A stretch of DNA of 8,659 nucleotides from an uncultured Bacillota bacterium (GTDB lineage: Bacteria > Bacillota > Dehalobacteriia > UBA7702), in contig CACXDX010000014.1 in the NCBI GenBank assembly GCA_902766525.1, positions 1-8,659 on the forward strand, written 5' to 3'. The translations under genes were made by a program, and so were the position numbers. The number at the start of each line of letters is the position of its first letter. Positions within the stretch are counted from its first letter, which is position 1. Of this stretch, positions 6,012 through 8,659 are shown piece after piece. A model generated the notes under the pieces. It searched no databases, was not told the DNA's origin, and saw only the letters and a program-made list of their open reading frames with translations.

Positions 6012-6050
6012 AAAAACCGATACGCGGCAGAAACCGCCGCGTATCGGTTT
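6012..6050 (-). terminator. Strong intrinsic terminator of the lipoprotein gene
   Basis: A perfect 15-bp inverted repeat pairs 6014-6028 (AAACCGATACGCGGC) with 6036-6050, with a 7-nt loop. On the minus strand the stem ends in a T run (6016-6012). It lies 19 bases past the lipoprotein stop codon and should insulate the downstream methyltransferase. Confidence 0.9.
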
Positions 6051-6069
6051 GATTAACTCATAGGAACAA

Positions 6070-6720
6070 TTATTCACCCAGCAGGAAACCGGTGATATCC
6101 GCGATTTGGTCTTCATCAACGGTATAGTAACCGTCTTCATCGACGAAAACTCTGATATTATAGGTTTTGGGTTCCCCGTAGGTCGGGTCGGCAAGAGCAC
6201 TCTCGACTTCTTTGGCCATGATCCCGATGTAGGTGGCCATGATTTCATCGTAGGAAGCGTCGGCGGTAATCGCTTCTTCGGCTTTAGCGGTCAGCGTGCC
6301 GTCTTCATCATTAATGACATCATTATAGGTTTCAAGAGGATAAGCGATGACTTCGACTTCATATTCGTCGTTGTTTTCGCTGTAGTTGCCGGTAATTTCG
6401 TACTTACTGGCATCCAGAAGAGCAACGTACATTTGATGCAGATCGTTTCTGACGTTGTCGTCAACCGTATCCATGCTGAGGGAATTGATGGTTTCATCGG
6501 TGAAGAAATCGACGATTTCATTGTACTCTGCTTTCAGTTCATCGACGGTTTCAACGTCTTCGAGGCTGTCGACAAATTCTTCACTGGCTTCGCCGTGGAA
6601 AAAGAGATCAAAATTTCCCTGGACATAAGCGACGGGATCGAATTTTTCTCCGCAGCCGCTGAAAGAGAAAATCAGCATAACGGAAATAACAGCAATGAGA
6701 CACCATTTGATTTTTTTCAT
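6070..6720 (-). CDS. Secreted lipoprotein of unknown function
   Basis: The 216-residue protein begins MKKIKWCLIAVISVMLIF and has a type II signal peptide. Two lysines precede a hydrophobic core of residues 8-20, and the lipobox is FSGC with the lipidated Cys at 23. The mature part (about 194 residues) is very acidic, rich in Asp and Glu, with few Cys or Trp. It appears to hold a helical first half (about 30-110) and a more beta-like second half ending DEDGYYTVDEDQ. It should be anchored to the outer face of the cytoplasmic membrane. The family was not recognised; a substrate-binding or stress-associated lipoprotein is possible but unproven. The start is supported by AAAGGAG (6734-6728), 7 nt before the ATG. 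It is a single-gene unit with its own promoter and terminator, divergent from rpoB. Confidence 0.9.
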   Translation of the reverse strand: MKKIKWCLIAVISVMLIFSFSGCGEKFDPVAYVQGNFDLFFHGEASEEFVDSLEDVETVDELKAEYNEIVDFFTDETINSLSMDTVDDNVRNDLHQMYVALLDASKYEITGNYSENNDEYEVEVIAYPLETYNDVINDEDGTLTAKAEEAITADASYDEIMATYIGIMAKEVESALADPTYGEPKTYNIRVFVDEDGYYTVDEDQIADITGFLLGE

Positions 6721-6772
6721 CGTTATTCTCCTTTATCAAACCTTCATCTTGTTTTGTTTTGATGTTAGCTTC

Positions 6773-6801
6773 AGTATAACAGCAGATAGACGGAAATGCA
6801 A
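6773..6801 (-). promoter_or_regulatory. Extended -10 promoter of the lipoprotein gene
   Basis: On the minus strand the -10 box TATACT (6778-6773) is preceded by TG one base upstream, an extended -10. TTGCAT (6801-6796) stands at -35 across a 17-nt spacer. The predicted leader is about 46 nt. The -35 box is a partial match, compensated by the TGn motif. Confidence 0.7.
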
Positions 6802-6855
6802 CATTTTTTAACAAATATGAAAAATAAAATTTTTTTCAAAAATCATATTTTTTTA

Positions 6856-6885
6856 TTGACACGAAAGATCATTTCGTGATAAAAT
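6856..6885 (+). promoter_or_regulatory. Promoter of rpoB
   Basis: The -35 box is a perfect TTGACA (6856-6861), followed by an 18-nt spacer ending in TGA and the -10 box TAAAAT (6880-6885). The TG two bases before the -10 box makes it an extended -10. Upstream, about 6801-6855 is almost pure A/T with several A and T tracts, which would suit an UP element bound by the RNA polymerase alpha subunit. The expected start is near 6892. Confidence 0.85.
6860..6878. promoter_or_regulatory. Operator-like inverted repeat inside the rpoB promoter
   Basis: CACGAAA (6860-6866) and TTTCGTG (6872-6878) are perfect inverted copies around GATCA. The element starts within the -35 box and ends one base before the -10 box. 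A protein bound here would block RNA polymerase. No regulator is encoded nearby to suggest its identity. Confidence 0.5.
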
Positions 6886-6891
6886 TAAATG

Positions 6892-7129
6892 CTAATATCC
6901 AAAAATGGGATTTTATACCGATTTTTTCATTTGGATCATCTCGTTTGTTCGACGCCATGAGCGGAAAACAGCAAGAAAAAACCTCTTTTCGGGCTTGCGG
7001 TAAGACGAAAGGAGCGACGTCTCGGGCTTGCGGTAAGGCGGGGCGACGATACCGGGCTTGCGGTAAGGCGGTATCTTTTCGGCGGCGGCGAAAAACGATG
7101 GCGAATATATTGAAGGAGTGAAGGATTAC
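6892..7129 (+). other. Long 5' leader of rpoB
   Basis: About 238 nt separate the predicted rpoB transcription start from its ATG. The first 95 nt or so are AT-rich. The rest is GC- and purine-rich and holds the tandem repeats, a 6-bp hairpin (TTTTCG 7076-7081 with CGAAAA 7089-7094) and the ribosome binding site AAGGAG (7113-7118). No rplL or rplJ coding sequence, no recognised L10-type leader and no intrinsic attenuator with a U tract was seen. Confidence 0.6.
6984..7082 (+). repeat. Tandem repeat array in the rpoB leader
   Basis: The 15-mer CGGGCTTGCGGTAAG occurs exactly three times, at 6990-7004, 7023-7037 and 7053-7067. The repeat-to-repeat distances are 33 and 30 bases. Copies 1 and 2 also share a following GCGACG, the first with six extra bases. 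The array is bracketed by a direct repeat, TCTTTTCGG, at 6984-6992 and 7074-7082. The motif was not noticed elsewhere in the window. All three copies are in one reading frame, giving RACGK each time. Confidence 0.85.
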
Positions 7130-8659
7130 ATGACTCATATCAGTGGTCTTGGCACGATTAAGCGCAGAGATTATTCCAACATTGTTGAAGTCCTGGAAAT
7201 GCCGGATCTCATTGAGATCCAGCGCCATTCCTATGAATGGTTCCTTGAAGAAGGCCTTCCTTCCATTTTTGCCGATATCTCTCCGATTCAGGACTTTACC
7301 GGCAATCTTGTTCTTGAATTCCTCGATTATTCTCTCGGGGAAGAAAAGTACGATGTGGAAGAATGCAAAGATCGCGATGCGACCTATTCGGCGCCGCTCA
7401 AAGTCAGCGTGCGTCTGATCAACAAAGAAACCGGAGAAGTTAAGGAGCAGGAAGTATTCCTCGGCGATTTCCATCTTATGACCGATCGCGGCACTTTTAT
7501 CGTCAACGGTGCCGAACGCGTTATCGTTTCTCAGCTCGTTCGTTCCCCCGGCGTCTATTTTGCACACACCAAAGACGCCAATTCCGGGGCGGATATCTAC
7601 GGTTCCACCATTATCCCGAACCGCGGAGCCTGGCTGGAATTCGAATCCGATGCCGCGGGTGTCGTTTACGTGCGCATTGACCGTACCCGCAAACTGCCGG
7701 CTACCGTTATCTTGCGTGCTTTGGGCTATGGCTCCGATGAAGAGATCAATGCTCTCGTCGGAGAAAATCCCCATATCCTGGCGACGATCGAAAAAGACAG
7801 TACCCATAACGAAGCGGAAGCATTGATCGAAGTTTATAAGAAGCTTCGTCCCGGAGAACCTCCCACGGAGGACTCCGCCAGAAGCCAGATCTACAACCTC
7901 TTCTTTGATCCCAAACGGTATGACCTCGGCAACGTCGGTCGCTACAAGCTTAATAAAAAGCTGGAGCACGGTGTTTTTAAAACCGTCGATGAAGAAGGCC
8001 GGATCTGGGATAAGGAAAATGAAACCTACATTGAAGGTGAAAGCGAAAACGTCCGCAAGGATTACATCAAATATCTGACCAAAAAGGATATCATCTGCAC
8101 GCTGAAAGGTTTCCTTGAATTGATGGACGGCAAGCGCAGCGCCGATGATATCGACCATCTCGGCAATCGCCGCATCCGCTGCGTCGGTGAGCTGCTCCAG
8201 AATCAGTTCCGCATCGGTCTTTCCCGCATGGAACGAGTGGTCAAAGCACGCATGTCGATCCAGGATACGGAAGGGATCACGCCGCAGCTGCTCATCAATA
8301 CCCGCCCGGTCGTAGCGGCGCTGAAGGAATTTTTCGGTTCCTCCCAGCTTTCTCAGTTTATGGACCAGACCAACCCCCTGGCGGAGCTGACGCATAAACG
8401 TCGCCTCTCGGCCTTGGGCCCCGGCGGTCTCTCCCGTGAACGCGCCGGTATGGAAGTCCGTGACGTTCACCATTCCCATTACGGCAGAATGTGCCCCATT
8501 GAGACGCCCGAAGGTCCCAACATCGGCTTGATCGGTTCCCTTTCCACTTTCGCGAAGATCAACGAATACGGTTTTATCGAAACACCTTATCGCCGCGTTG
8601 ATAAAGAAACCGGCGTCGTTACCGAACACATCGACTATCTTACCGCCGATGAAGAGGAA
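7130..8659 (+). CDS. rpoB: RNA polymerase beta subunit, N-terminal 510 codons (cut by window edge)
   Basis: This is the beta subunit of RNA polymerase, part of the catalytic core. Residues 1-510 are present and the frame is open to the window edge. Recognisable blocks are VLEMPDLIEIQRHSYEWFLEEG near the N-terminus, GERVIVSQLVRSP-like GAERVIVSQLVRSPGVYF, the rifampicin region GSSQLSQFMDQTNPLAEL at about 403-420, and HYGRMCPIETPEGPNIGLI after it. Residues at rifampicin-contact positions are the sensitive type: Gln409, Asp412, His422, Arg425, Ser427 and Leu429 (E. coli 513, 516, 526, 529, 531, 533). The equivalent serine is residue 487 in B. subtilis, so this protein is about 60 residues shorter upstream of it; the deficit lies at residues 278-344. 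The ATG at 7130 follows AAGGAG at 7113-7118 (11 nt) and AAGGA at 7121-7125. Its own promoter lies at 6856-6885. Confidence 0.98.
   Translation, partial: MTHISGLGTIKRRDYSNIVEVLEMPDLIEIQRHSYEWFLEEGLPSIFADISPIQDFTGNLVLEFLDYSLGEEKYDVEECKDRDATYSAPLKVSVRLINKETGEVKEQEVFLGDFHLMTDRGTFIVNGAERVIVSQLVRSPGVYFAHTKDANSGADIYGSTIIPNRGAWLEFESDAAGVVYVRIDRTRKLPATVILRALGYGSDEEINALVGENPHILATIEKDSTHNEAEALIEVYKKLRPGEPPTEDSARSQIYNLFFDPKRYDLGNVGRYKLNKKLEHGVFKTVDEEGRIWDKENETYIEGESENVRKDYIKYLTKKDIICTLKGFLELMDGKRSADDIDHLGNRRIRCVGELLQNQFRIGLSRMERVVKARMSIQDTEGITPQLLINTRPVVAALKEFFGSSQLSQFMDQTNPLAELTHKRRLSALGPGGLSRERAGMEVRDVHHSHYGRMCPIETPEGPNIGLIGSLSTFAKINEYGFIETPYRRVDKETGVVTEHIDYLTADEEE

Noticed and set aside
6984..7082. 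CRISPR array
   Set aside because: Only three 15-base repeats with 15-18-base intervals, too short for CRISPR repeats and spacers, and no cas genes are present.
6869..8629. 586-codon open frame on the minus strand opposite rpoB
   Set aside because: It is fully antisense to an unmistakable rpoB, crosses the rpoB promoter, and its translation resembles no protein family. It is a codon-bias shadow.

Overview
The window looks like a chromosomal housekeeping segment of a Bacillota (Firmicutes) bacterium, probably clostridial or negativicute. The basis is gene content and protein character: EF-Tu beginning [20 protein letters not shown], an RpoB close to the Bacillus/Clostridium type, a YitT/DUF2179 membrane protein, PepF, AGGAGG-type ribosome binding sites and TTGACA/TATAAT-type promoters. 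Genus assignment is not possible from what can be seen. No phage, transposase, CRISPR array, tRNA or rRNA gene was found.

Layout from left to right. Positions 1-2000, minus strand: the first 27 codons of tuf with its own near-consensus promoter, preceded by pepF (oligoendopeptidase F). Positions 2001-3410: a Cys-rich YkgJ-type protein on plus, divergent from pepF, converging with and overlapping by 44 bases a minus-strand hypothetical protein whose His/Asp pattern recalls zinc-dependent phospholipase C-like proteins. Positions 3411-4600: a YitT-family membrane protein with a TTG start and a long charged tail, ending at a hairpin terminator shared with the next gene. Positions 4603-5979: a gamma-carbonic anhydrase-like protein and a SAM-dependent methyltransferase on minus, separated by a 52-residue single-pass membrane protein on plus. 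The plus-strand terminator after that small gene lies beyond the far end of the methyltransferase. Positions 6012-6801: a minus-strand lipoprotein with a clear promoter and a 15-bp-stem terminator. Positions 6802-8659: an AT-rich promoter region, a leader of about 240 nt carrying tandem repeats, and the first 510 codons of rpoB.

Few genes here form obvious pathways; most are single-gene units with individual promoters. The points that stand out are: rpoB without rplL directly upstream; a perfect inverted repeat filling its promoter spacer; three in-frame copies of a 15-mer in its leader; an RpoB lobe region about 60 residues shorter than in B. subtilis; a predicted leaderless mRNA for the YkgJ-like gene; and a methyltransferase/small membrane protein/gamma-CA arrangement that could form a non-contiguous operon with mutually antisense transcripts. 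No clearly new biological system can be demonstrated from sequence alone.
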